The notes under the pieces were generated by a model. The model searched no databases and was not told the origin of the DNA. It saw only the letters and a list, made by a program, of their open reading frames with translations. Positions 16,774-24,046 of a stretch of 45,787 bases of DNA are shown here, in pieces. The position numbers and the translations under genes are program-made. Location: assembly GCA_009711765.1 (NCBI GenBank), contig VEND01000046.1, positions 1 to 45,787 on the forward strand, read 5' to 3'. The stretch's first letter is position 1. Every line of letters starts with the position of its first letter. Source of the DNA: Bacillota bacterium (lineage in GTDB: Bacteria; Bacillota; Clostridia; Tissierellales; MES13).

Positions 16774-17651
16774 AAGATTATATAGATGTTGATGGGTATA
16801 AAGTTAAATTAACAAATTTAAATAAAATATTATGGCCAAAATTAGGTATTAAGAAATTTGATTATATAGAGATTCTTATTAATATTTCTCATTATATAAT
16901 TCCCCATACAAAGGATAGAATATTAACAGTAATTAGATATCCAGATGGAGTAAAAGGCAAATCATTTTATCAAAAGAAAGTACCCAACTATGCTCCAGAT
17001 TGGATAGATTTAATTGAATATAAGGGAAGTAATTATATTAATTTAAATAAAAGAGCTACTTTAGTCTGGCTTGGAAATCTTGCCTCATTAGAATTTCATG
17101 TTACTTTTAATAAATATCAAAATAATAATCCTAGCTATTTAGTATTTGACTTAGATCCATCTAAAGATCAGAAGTTCAATGAAGTTATTGAGATTTCACT
17201 TATAATTTATGATACTCTAAAAGCTTTAGGGATTAAAAGCTATGTTAAGACTTCTGGAAAAAGTGGACTCCAGATATATATCCCTACTAATAATAAATAT
17301 AATTATAATGAGATTAGGAAATTAAATAAGTTTTTCGGCTTATATTTTAGTCAGAAATATCCAAGTAGGATAACTATAGAAAGAAATAAGAAAAAGAGGG
17401 ATAATAGACTTTATTTTGATTACTTACAAACTTGGAATAAAAAAACTATAGTGTCTGTATATTCACCTAGAGCTAATGAATACGCAGGTATATCTATGCC
17501 TATTAAGTGGAGTGAATTAAAAAAGGGGATAGAACCTAAGGACTTTAATTTATTAAATGTTAATAAACGCTTAAAAGAATATAGTGATTTATTTATTAAC
17601 CTAGAAAAGGATTATAATAAAAGTTTAGATGATATTTTAAAAAGGATTTAA
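16770..17651 (+). CDS. LigD polymerase (primase-polymerase) domain as a separate protein
   Basis: Archaeo-eukaryotic primase-superfamily polymerase that fills gaps during end joining. The 293 residues match the LigD Pol domain: KILWPKLG and YYxxI-like N-terminus, RYPDGVKGKSFYQK, the metal-binding DLDP motif (VFDLDPSKD near 126), TSGKSGLQIYIP with its catalytic His position replaced by Gln in the GLQIY string, and DYLQTWNKKTIVSVYSPRA at the end. Split Ku, ligase and polymerase genes occur in several clostridia and archaea. No separate phosphoesterase or nuclease gene is seen nearby. The usual GLHVY histidine is seen as GLQIY here and should be checked against homologues. Confidence 0.92.
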   Translation: MKDYIDVDGYKVKLTNLNKILWPKLGIKKFDYIEILINISHYIIPHTKDRILTVIRYPDGVKGKSFYQKKVPNYAPDWIDLIEYKGSNYINLNKRATLVWLGNLASLEFHVTFNKYQNNNPSYLVFDLDPSKDQKFNEVIEISLIIYDTLKALGIKSYVKTSGKSGLQIYIPTNNKYNYNEIRKLNKFFGLYFSQKYPSRITIERNKKKRDNRLYFDYLQTWNKKTIVSVYSPRANEYAGISMPIKWSELKKGIEPKDFNLLNVNKRLKEYSDLFINLEKDYNKSLDDILKRI

Positions 17652-17728
17652 AAAAAGTTAAATTATAACGAAAAGTTAACATAAAGTTAGCTTAATATTA
17701 ACAAAAGATATTATAGTTTATTTTATAA

Positions 17729-17809
17729 TATAGATGATTAAAAAATTTAAGACTACTTAGAGCTAGTAATTTTCCCTAAAAGGTGGTTGAGAGATCACCT
17801 ATTTTTTTG
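17729..17809 (+). ncRNA. Possible small RNA or leader fragment ending in a terminator
   Basis: After a TATAAT-like box around 17722 comes a short non-coding stretch ending in AGGTG / CACCT with a ten-base loop and seven T (17781-17808). No coding frame is present. It could be a short transcript or simply the terminator of the NHEJ operon about 130 bases upstream. Only the terminator part is convincing. Confidence 0.3.
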
Positions 17810-17873
17810 TCAAAAAGAAGCTAGTTAACATATAATAAGTTACTATAAATAACTTAAAGTATACAATTACAAA

Positions 17874-17895
17874 AAGGCATCTTTAAGGATGCCTT
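17874..17895 (-). terminator. Terminator of the Mop/TOBE gene
   Basis: Read on the minus strand, AAGGCATC / GATGCCTT forms an 8-bp stem with a six-base loop, followed by TTTTTG, five bases after the Mop stop codon. It shows that the gene ends where expected. Confidence 0.88.
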
Positions 17896-17900
17896 ATTTC

Positions 17901-18122
17901 TTAATTTTTAACAAATACTACATTTATTGCTTTTACTAAAGCTTCAATATTATCGCCTTTTTTAAAATTAGCTTTTTCAAGACTCTCTCGCGTCATCACG
18001 GACGTGATATGAGGGGCGTTTTTGCCTCAGCCACCAAGTCACATCTCAACTTGCGCCATCATATCATCGTATTTGATGTTTTCAACTTCTCCAATTAATT
18101 TATTTCTAACACCTGCTTCCAA
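17901..18122 (-). CDS. Mop/TOBE molbindin-like protein with two in-frame UGA codons (candidate selenoprotein)
   Basis: A 73-codon gene read through UGA at codons 28 (18039-18041) and 32 (18027-18029). The frame starts at TTG 18122, seven bases after GGAGG, with MEAGVRNKLIGEVENIKY, matching the SARNQLKGKV start of Mop proteins. Downstream of the UGAs, HITSVMTRESLEKANFKKGD and the end ALVKAINVVFVKN match the C-terminal half of the TOBE/Mop fold. The region between reads VEM-UGA-LGG-UGA-GKNAP, where ordinary Mop has an acidic residue, then IxGG. Molbindins bind molybdate or tungstate oxyanions. RBS, frame, TAA stop and terminator are all intact, and no other stop or frameshift is present. Either both UGAs are read as selenocysteine or the gene carries two nonsense mutations. 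The GC-rich hairpin just downstream favours the first. Confidence 0.7.
17989..18018 (-). promoter_or_regulatory. Candidate bacterial SECIS hairpin
   Basis: In the mRNA, CGC, then UCAU and CAC, pair with GUG, AUGA and GCG around a GUCC loop, with a bulged AU in the upper stem and a CCC/C internal loop. The loop begins 24 bases after the second UGA and 36 after the first, within the distance usual for bacterial SECIS elements. The stretch is far more GC-rich than the flanking genes. Pairing was worked out by eye. Confidence 0.5.
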
Positions 18123-18231
18123 AAGATCACCTCCAGTTATATTTTCACCAATTTTAAAAAATATAATGCAAAAACTTTAATATTATCAAATAAAATATTA
18201 TAATTAAGTATAGAATATGGAGGTAATAAAA

Positions 18232-19377
18232 ATGGAAAAGGTTTCGTTAATTAAGTGTGAAAATTACGATTACAAATTTTTAAAAAAATCAATAATAGAT
18301 AGTTTTAAAAATTTAGGAGGAATTGATAAATATATTAATAAAGGTGATAAAGTATTACTTAAATTAAATTTAATAATAAAAAAAGGACCAGAAGAAGCAG
18401 CAACAACCCATCCTTTATTTACTAAAGCTTTAGCGGAAGTTTTAATAGATTATGGGGCAGAGGTAATTATTGGAGATTCACCTGGAGGACCATTTAATAA
18501 AGGTATGCTAAAGAGTATATATAAAGGTTGTGGTTTTGAAGAGATTATAAAAGATACTAATATAAAACTAAATTTTAATACTAATAGTATGGAAGTTAAA
18601 AACGATAAAGGGGAAATTTTAAAAAGCTTAACAGTAACTGAAATGCTAAAGGATGTAGATAAAGTTATTTCCGTTTCTAAATTAAAAACTCATGGTATGA
18701 CAATGTTTACTGGAGCGGTTAAAAATATGTTTGGTATAATACCGGGGATATTAAAAGCAGAATATCATTATAAGATGCCTGAAATAAAAGATTTTTCTAA
18801 TGCATTAGTGGATATTTGTTTAACAGGTAAGCCTATTTTATCCTTTATGGATGGCATAGTGGGAATGGAAGGAGAAGGACCAACTTCAGGAAATCCTAGA
18901 AAAATAGGAGCAGTTTTAGCATCATCAAGTCCATATCATTTAGATGTTATCGCAACTAAAATTATAGGATTAGATCCAAAAGAGGTTCCTACTATAGCAA
19001 GATGTATTGAAAGAAATATTTGTAAAGAAGATTTAAATGATATAGAACTTTTAGGAAACATAGAAGATTTTTATATCAAAGATTTTAGAATACCTGAAAT
19101 AAGAAATTTGAATTTAATAGGGGATAACTTACCTAAATTTTTAAGAAATACAATAAATAAAATGCTTCAGCCAAAACCAGTTTTTGATAATGAAATGTGT
19201 GTAGGCTGTGGAGATTGTGCTAAAAATTGTCCACCAAAGGTAATTGATATGGTTGATAAAAAACCTATAGTTGATTTAGATAAATGTATAAGATGTTTTT
19301 GTTGTCAGGAACTTTGTCCTAAGGAAGCTGTTAGTATTTATAGACCGTTACTTATGAAAATATTAGCAAGATTCTAG
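18232..19377 (+). CDS. DUF362 protein with C-terminal 2[4Fe-4S] ferredoxin domain
   Basis: A 381-residue protein. An N-terminal DUF362 domain (about 1-290; signatures THPLFTKALAEVLIDYGAEVIIGDSPGG and KLKTHGMTMFTGAVKNMFGIIPG) is followed by a two-cluster ferredoxin domain with CVGCGDCAKNCPP and CIRCFCCQELCPKEA. The family is common in anaerobes; its reaction is not established, and an electron-transfer role is inferred from the clusters. Start ATG 18232 follows GGAGGTAATAAAA; an in-frame ATG at 18217 would overlap that site. It is divergent from the Mop gene, with which it shares a 110-base promoter region. Confidence 0.9.
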   Translation: MEKVSLIKCENYDYKFLKKSIIDSFKNLGGIDKYINKGDKVLLKLNLIIKKGPEEAATTHPLFTKALAEVLIDYGAEVIIGDSPGGPFNKGMLKSIYKGCGFEEIIKDTNIKLNFNTNSMEVKNDKGEILKSLTVTEMLKDVDKVISVSKLKTHGMTMFTGAVKNMFGIIPGILKAEYHYKMPEIKDFSNALVDICLTGKPILSFMDGIVGMEGEGPTSGNPRKIGAVLASSSPYHLDVIATKIIGLDPKEVPTIARCIERNICKEDLNDIELLGNIEDFYIKDFRIPEIRNLNLIGDNLPKFLRNTINKMLQPKPVFDNEMCVGCGDCAKNCPPKVIDMVDKKPIVDLDKCIRCFCCQELCPKEAVSIYRPLLMKILARF

Positions 19378-19469
19378 AAGATAATACTTTACAAAATTAT
19401 TTAAATATTTGTAAGGAGGTGAAAATCTGGTTAGAAAGCAACTATATTTATATTTCTAATCAGGTAAAT

Positions 19470-20060
19470 ATGTGTGGTAGATATTCACTTAATTATGGAG
19501 TAGAAAATTTGATAAAAAGATATAGGATAAGAAAAATAGATTTTGATTTTACTGTAACGAAAGAGATATTTCCATCAAATAAGGTTCCTATTATAATAAA
19601 TAGAGAAAAAAGGGAAATTAGAAAAATGAAATGGGGGTTTTCACCTTCCTTTACTAAACGTTTAATAATAAATGCAAGGGCTGAAACGGTAAATGAAAAA
19701 AGATTATTTAAAAATTCATTTTACAAAAGTAGATGTTTAATTCCAGCAAGTAGCTTTTTTGAATGGGAAAAAGTTAATGGAAATAGTTATAAGTATGAAA
19801 TTAAAATAAAGAATAAAAATATATTTTCTATGGCAGGTATTTATGATTTCTATAAAGACAAAAATGGGGATGAAATTGAAGCATTTACTATTTTAACCAC
19901 TAAAGCTAATAATAAAATGAAAAAAATACATAAAAGAATGCCAGTAATTTTAAATGAATCAGATGAGAAAATTTGGCTCAAAGAGATAGGAAATTATAGT
20001 AAACTAAAAGAACTATTGAATAAAACTGATAATAATGATTTAATTTTTAAGAAGATATAA
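19470..20060 (+). CDS. SRAP family protein (YedK/HMCES) protecting abasic sites
   Basis: SOS-response-associated peptidase-fold protein that forms a thiazolidine DNA-protein crosslink with abasic sites in single-stranded DNA. The catalytic Cys2 must follow the initiator Met, so the start is ATG 19470 (MCGRYSLN), not an upstream in-frame GTG, although its RBS (CAGGTAAAT) is weak. The other active-site residues are Asn69 (INARAET), Glu98 (SSFFEWE) and His154 (KIHKRMPVIL). Length is 196 residues, slightly shorter than E. coli YedK. A strong AGGAGGTG at 19414-19420 sits 50 bases upstream without a good start codon. It lies within 2 kb of the NHEJ genes. Confidence 0.92.
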   Translation: MCGRYSLNYGVENLIKRYRIRKIDFDFTVTKEIFPSNKVPIIINREKREIRKMKWGFSPSFTKRLIINARAETVNEKRLFKNSFYKSRCLIPASSFFEWEKVNGNSYKYEIKIKNKNIFSMAGIYDFYKDKNGDEIEAFTILTTKANNKMKKIHKRMPVILNESDEKIWLKEIGNYSKLKELLNKTDNNDLIFKKI

Positions 20061-20062
20061 TT

Positions 20063-20091
20063 AAACTTCCACTAAAGGTGGGAGTTTTTTA
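20063..20091 (+). terminator. Terminator of the SRAP gene
   Basis: AAACTTCCAC and GTGGGAGTTT pair with one mismatch around a TAAAG loop, followed by a T run, two bases after the stop. Confidence 0.8.
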
Positions 20092-20164
20092 ATAATTTTA
20101 AAGAAGGTAATATATAATGAATAGTTATCATATTTCATCCCATACTAAAACTGAGGTGATTTTT

Positions 20165-20311
20165 ATGAAGGAAAAAATTAATGAAAAAAAATCAGGAAAA
20201 ATAGGGCTAAACATGAGTCAAATAAATACTATGCAAGCAACAGGCCAATGGGATAAAACAAAGCAGTTAAAACTCCAGGAGGATAGAAATGAAAGGGATA
20301 AATCTAAGTAA
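20165..20311 (+). CDS. Small hydrophilic hypothetical protein, 48 aa
   Basis: Not recognised. ATG 20165 follows CTGAGGTGATTTTT, so the more upstream ATG at 20117 is unlikely to be used. The 48 residues are very rich in Lys, Glu, Gln and Asn with a central MSQINTMQATGQWDKTKQLKL, probably helical or disordered. Its last 23 bases overlap the next gene, so the two are an operon. Confidence 0.6.
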   Translation: MKEKINEKKSGKIGLNMSQINTMQATGQWDKTKQLKLQEDRNERDKSK

Positions 20312-20540
20312 AATTAGTGAAATTAGGCATAGAATTAGGGACGATGAATATAGTTTAACATTAGAAATACCTGAGGATATATATTATTCATCTTATAAAA
20401 AAATAAATAAGGATATAGCCTGTGATATAATAGAGTTTTATCTTAAAAAAAGACACGATATAGGTAAGCCCCATGATACACATATTGACCATATAGATAA
20501 AGAAAATAAAATAAATGTTTTTACAGAATTAGAATACTAA
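20289..20540 (+). CDS. Hypothetical protein, 83 aa
   Basis: Not recognised. The 83 residues start at ATG 20289 behind AGGAGGATAGAA. The sequence is predicted to be mixed alpha/beta (RHRIRDDEYSLTLEIPEDIYYSSYKKI) with an His/Asp-rich C-terminal part (RHDIGKPHDTHIDHID) that could bind metal, though this is only a composition-based guess. It overlaps the preceding 48-residue gene and ends at a strong terminator. Confidence 0.65.
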   Translation: MKGINLSKISEIRHRIRDDEYSLTLEIPEDIYYSSYKKINKDIACDIIEFYLKKRHDIGKPHDTHIDHIDKENKINVFTELEY

Positions 20541-20541
20541 T

Positions 20542-20570
20542 TTAAATGAACCCTTTTAGGGTTCATTTAA
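20542..20570. terminator. Symmetrical terminator
   Basis: TTAAATGAACCCT / AGGGTTCATTTAA, a 13-bp stem with a two- to three-T loop, lies directly after the 83-residue gene. It also lies 54 bases beyond the stop of the convergent 233-residue gene and could serve both. Confidence 0.8.
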
Positions 20571-20623
20571 TATTAGGGGGATGCATATATTAAGTCTAGG
20601 TAAGAATTTATGTATAATAATAA

Positions 20624-21325
20624 CTATTTATCTTCATCATTTTCTTTATTAGGTTCCTCTTTTGATTTTGTATCTTCATTATCCTTAGCATCATCTTTAT
20701 CATCATCGCTATTTAATATATTAACAAGTTCCATCATCTTTACCATATCCTGCATTTTTTCAGCATTTTTATTATCAGCTCCTCCCATAAGAGGAACGAT
20801 TATATCAATTAAATTTTCCATATCAAATGATTTTTTATTAGGATCATTAAATGAGGCTAATAAATCAAGGATAACTTTATATTTATCAATATTTGTAACT
20901 ATATCTAATAAGGGTTTGACGCTTTTTAATGTATCATTAGGGAGTTCGTCTTTAACTAAAGTGAAAATTTTATTCATTTTATCATTTTGATTTAAATTTG
21001 TAACAGGTTTAATTGGAGTAAAACTTTTATTACTATTTAATATTTCCATTAGCCCGATGATACTACTTACTTTTTCATACATTGGCATATAAGTATTTAT
21101 TGTAGAGACAACTTGCTCTGGAAGATAAGGGCCCACTTTTTTTACTATTTCTACTTTATTTTGGATAGAGCGAATATTTACATCACTAATTATTCTATCT
21201 AGGGATTTGTTTTTAAAAAAAGTATTTTTTAAAATAGGTATTGCTAAAAAACCTATGATTAATAAATTATAATTAAAGGGACTTTTGTTCATTTTTGGAG
21301 AGGATATTTTTGTTATTTCATTCAC
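20624..21325 (-). CDS. Hypothetical protein with one N-terminal hydrophobic segment, 233 aa
   Basis: Not recognised. A single hydrophobic stretch near residues 18-33 (FNYNLLIIGFLAIPIL) may anchor it to the membrane. The middle is helical with repeated short blocks that look related to each other: SSIIGLMEILNSNKSF, LLDIVTNIDKYKVILDLLASF and DMVKMMELVNILNSDDD. The C-terminal 30 residues are almost all Asp, Glu, Lys and Asn. RBS AAAGGAGG lies about 12 bases before ATG. It is divergent from the charged helical gene at 21539, and the two may be functionally linked. Confidence 0.7.
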   Translation of the reverse strand: MNEITKISSPKMNKSPFNYNLLIIGFLAIPILKNTFFKNKSLDRIISDVNIRSIQNKVEIVKKVGPYLPEQVVSTINTYMPMYEKVSSIIGLMEILNSNKSFTPIKPVTNLNQNDKMNKIFTLVKDELPNDTLKSVKPLLDIVTNIDKYKVILDLLASFNDPNKKSFDMENLIDIIVPLMGGADNKNAEKMQDMVKMMELVNILNSDDDKDDAKDNEDTKSKEEPNKENDEDK

Positions 21326-21538
21326 TAGAGAGCCTCCTTTGCAATTTACTTTAAATAAAACTCTGTATATTATAATATGTAATCACTTATATTTTTGTGA
21401 CAAATACTTAAAATTGCTTTAAAGATTTAAAAAGGGTAATTCATAAAGATCTTTTTAGTTAACTTAAGAAATTAAGAGTGTAATATATCACAAAATAACT
21501 ACATACTAATATATATATAGAATAAGGGGGGATTTTAA

Positions 21539-21877
21539 TTGAGTAGTGGAGATAATGATGTAAAAATTAATGAAGGTAATAACAATAGTAAAAAAGACAA
21601 AAAAGTCGAAGAAGTATTAGAAAAAATGAAAGATAAATTCAATCCATCAGATGAACAGTATGAAAAATTTAAAGAAATGGCTAAAAAATATTCTGATAAA
21701 TCAGAGGATGATATATTTGTTGAGATAATTAATTTAAATAAAAAACTTATAGAAGATGGTAATAAAGAAGATTTTATGAATAAATTAAAAAAGTTAGAGA
21801 AATTACGTCCTATGCTAAATGAAGAGCAAGTTAAAAAGTTAGATAAGATATTAAAAATATTGAAAGAAAATGAGTAG
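21539..21877 (+). CDS. Charged helical hypothetical protein, 112 aa
   Basis: Not recognised. TTG 21539 lies eight bases after AAGGGGGG. The first 25 residues are disordered and rich in Asn, Asp and Lys. The rest is predicted to be continuous helix with heptad-like spacing (EEVLEKMKDKFNPSDEQYEKFKEMAKKY, then FMNKLKKLEKLRPMLNEEQVKKLDKIL), with no membrane segment. It is a stand-alone gene with a strong terminator. Confidence 0.65.
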   Translation: MSSGDNDVKINEGNNNSKKDKKVEEVLEKMKDKFNPSDEQYEKFKEMAKKYSDKSEDDIFVEIINLNKKLIEDGNKEDFMNKLKKLEKLRPMLNEEQVKKLDKILKILKENE

Positions 21878-21878
21878 T

Positions 21879-21910
21879 AAATAGACCGTCATTTGACGGT
21901 CTATTTTACT
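21879..21910 (+). terminator. Intrinsic terminator
   Basis: AAATAGACCGTC / GACGGTCTATTT, a 12-bp perfect stem with an ATTT loop, overlaps the stop region of the 112-residue gene and ends in TTA. Confidence 0.9.
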
Positions 21911-21965
21911 TAATAAAAATATGATAAAATTATATATAAGACACAAAAGATTAGGAGTGAAATCT

Positions 21966-23825
21966 ATGTTTAAAGATAACCCTTTACTTAAAGCTTTTAC
22001 AGATAATGTCTCTGAGGGATTAATATTTATTGATAATAATGGGAAAATACAACTTTATAATAAAAGGGCTAAAGAAATATTCGGGGTTATATACGAACAA
22101 GGTGAGGGTCATAGTTTAGGTAAAATATCTATAGGTGATATAGTTATTATTGCTGATAATTGTCTAGGGAGGGATGATGGAGGACTTAAATCTAAGGATT
22201 TATCTCTAATAGGAATTGAAGATGAAAATATATCTAAAAATGATGCAATAGTGGCTGTAGGATTATATAAAGATAAAACAAAGAAGGCTTCTTATAAATA
22301 TGATAAAAATAAAAATAATAGTTTAAAATTAAATACTAATTATTTAGGTTTAGATATTTATATAGAGATAAATTTTAATAAAAAAAATATAATAATAGAT
22401 ATAGATAATAAAGAATATAGAATTGATTATATAAATTCAGTGGGGCATATGGTATTAATAAATGGTAAAAATAAAGAACTTAAATTTTATCAAGCTAAAG
22501 GATATACAATTAGAAAGGAAAGCCTTAAAGAAATACTTTTTAAAAGACCTTTTAGTGCTAAGGGAAAAGAATCTGATATTTTAAATGTAATAGGTAAAGA
22601 TATATTTGAAACCCATGGATATATTTCAGCTATAAAAAAGTTTTACAAAGCAGCTAAAGGTGAAAATATTTCATATGAAGATAAGTTTGTTGAGATAAAT
22701 GGTAGACCTACTTTATGTAGTCTCATCCCTATAGATAATGATAATAAAAGAATAGGAGCACTTTTAAAAGTTAAAGAGATATCTGAGTTAAAAAAGCTTA
22801 CAAAACAAAGGGATGAAGCTTTATTTAAACTAGGAGTTTTAGAAAGGAAATTAAAAAATAGTTCTGATATAGAAAGTTTATTTCCAGAATTAGTAGGAAA
22901 AAGTGAACAAATTAATCAGGTTAAAAAATTAGCATTAAAAGCTTCTAAAACAAACTCAACACTTCTAATATTAGGAGAAAGCGGCACAGGAAAAAGTTTA
23001 TTAGCTAGAGAGATTCATAATGAAAGTAGCAATAAAAAAGGACCCTTTATTGAATTTAATTGTGCCTCTATACCAGAAAATCTTTTAGAAAGTGAATTGT
23101 TTGGTTATGAAAAAGGAGCATTTACAGGGGCTAAGAATGAAGGTAAAATGGGATATTTTGAAATGGCGATGGGGGGTACGATATTTCTAGATGAAATAGG
23201 AGAAATGCCACCATCTATGCAGGTTAAATTGCTTAGTGTATTACAATCTAAATCCTTTTATAGGGTTGGAGGGACTAAAAAAATAGATGTTAATTTAAGA
23301 GTAATAGCTGCTACTAATAAAGATTTAGAAAAAGAGGTTATAAAGGGTAGATTTAGAGAAGACCTTTTTTATAGGATAAACGTATTTCCCATAACCTTAC
23401 CACCTTTAAGGGATAGAAAACAAGATATTTATTCCCTTGTTTATACTTTGCTGCCAGATATCTGCAAGAAAGTGGGGAGTAACAAAAAAGAAATATCAGT
23501 AGATGCATTAAATAAGTTAATCAAATATAATTGGCCTGGAAATATTAGAGAGTTAGAAAATATTTTAGAAAGAGCTGTTAATTTAACTGAAGGCGATATC
23601 CTATTACCCTATCATATTATAATTAATTCAGAAGATAATAATGTAGAATCATTAAAGGATGTAGTAAAGGAAGCAGAAAAAAAAGCAATTAAACAAGCCC
23701 TAGAAAGGACAAATGGAAATCGGAAAGAGGCAATGAAGATATTAAAAATAGGAAAAACTAGCTTCTATGATAAATTGAAAAAATATAATATAAATACTCC
23801 GCATTCCAGGAATACAGTTCGGTAA
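21966..23825 (+). CDS. Sigma-54-dependent transcriptional activator with PAS-like sensor
   Basis: Enhancer-binding protein for sigma-54 RNA polymerase, 619 residues from ATG 21966 (RBS AGGAGTGAAATCT; an upstream in-frame ATG has no site). An N-terminal PAS-like region (about 10-40, [29 protein letters not shown]) and a longer unclassified sensor segment lead to the AAA+ domain. There, Walker A GESGTGKS is near 337, the sigma-54 contact loop GAFTGA near 384 and Walker [14 protein letters not shown] follows. The C-terminus is a Fis-type helix-turn-helix ([24 protein letters not shown]). The ligand is unknown. Such activators often control neighbouring genes; lysA lies 220 bases downstream with a possible sigma-54 site. 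Confidence 0.93.
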   Translation: MFKDNPLLKAFTDNVSEGLIFIDNNGKIQLYNKRAKEIFGVIYEQGEGHSLGKISIGDIVIIADNCLGRDDGGLKSKDLSLIGIEDENISKNDAIVAVGLYKDKTKKASYKYDKNKNNSLKLNTNYLGLDIYIEINFNKKNIIIDIDNKEYRIDYINSVGHMVLINGKNKELKFYQAKGYTIRKESLKEILFKRPFSAKGKESDILNVIGKDIFETHGYISAIKKFYKAAKGENISYEDKFVEINGRPTLCSLIPIDNDNKRIGALLKVKEISELKKLTKQRDEALFKLGVLERKLKNSSDIESLFPELVGKSEQINQVKKLALKASKTNSTLLILGESGTGKSLLAREIHNESSNKKGPFIEFNCASIPENLLESELFGYEKGAFTGAKNEGKMGYFEMAMGGTIFLDEIGEMPPSMQVKLLSVLQSKSFYRVGGTKKIDVNLRVIAATNKDLEKEVIKGRFREDLFYRINVFPITLPPLRDRKQDIYSLVYTLLPDICKKVGSNKKEISVDALNKLIKYNWPGNIRELENILERAVNLTEGDILLPYHIIINSEDNNVESLKDVVKEAEKKAIKQALERTNGNRKEAMKILKIGKTSFYDKLKKYNINTPHSRNTVR

Positions 23826-23842
23826 AACGAACTGTATTTTTT
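23812..23842 (+). terminator. Terminator of the sigma-54 activator gene
   Basis: ATACAGTTCG / CGAACTGTAT, a perfect 10-bp stem overlapping the stop codon, with a six-base loop and TTTTT tail. Confidence 0.9.
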
Positions 23843-23913
23843 AACCCATGGAATAAGAGTATATATAGGCTTGTACTAGTAATATTTAATAAATAATATA
23901 TAAATATTCTATA

Positions 23914-23928
23914 GGGGTTCACATTTGC
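23914..23928 (+). promoter_or_regulatory. Weak candidate sigma-54 promoter
   Basis: GGGGTTCACATTTGC has GG and GC at the -24/-12 spacing and the TTGC of the sigma-54 consensus, but the -24 element departs from TGGCAC. It lies 119 bases before the lysA start. A TGGTATAAT extended -10 box for the housekeeping sigma factor lies closer, near 23998. Confidence 0.25.
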
Positions 23929-24046
23929 GGAAAATACCTAGAGATGGAAATATTAGTTTTTTGCTTAATATATGGATATGATTGTTGTCCAATTATTTGG
24001 TATAATAGTTGCAAGTGTATATTACAAAGGAAAAAGGAGTGATTTT

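Noticed and set aside
17984-18062. The GC-rich island considered as a foreign insertion or tiny repeat
   Set aside because: The Mop reading frame continues in phase on both sides and through it, and its ends match the protein family, so it is part of the gene rather than an insertion.
19414-19470. Start of the SRAP gene at the upstream GTG next to AGGAGG
   Set aside because: The catalytic cysteine must be residue 2 after Met removal, and the GTG lies inside the ribosome binding site.
23825-24046. Possible lysine riboswitch before lysA
   Set aside because: None of the conserved lysine-riboswitch helices or the AGAGGTGC start could be seen, and no terminator follows before lysA.
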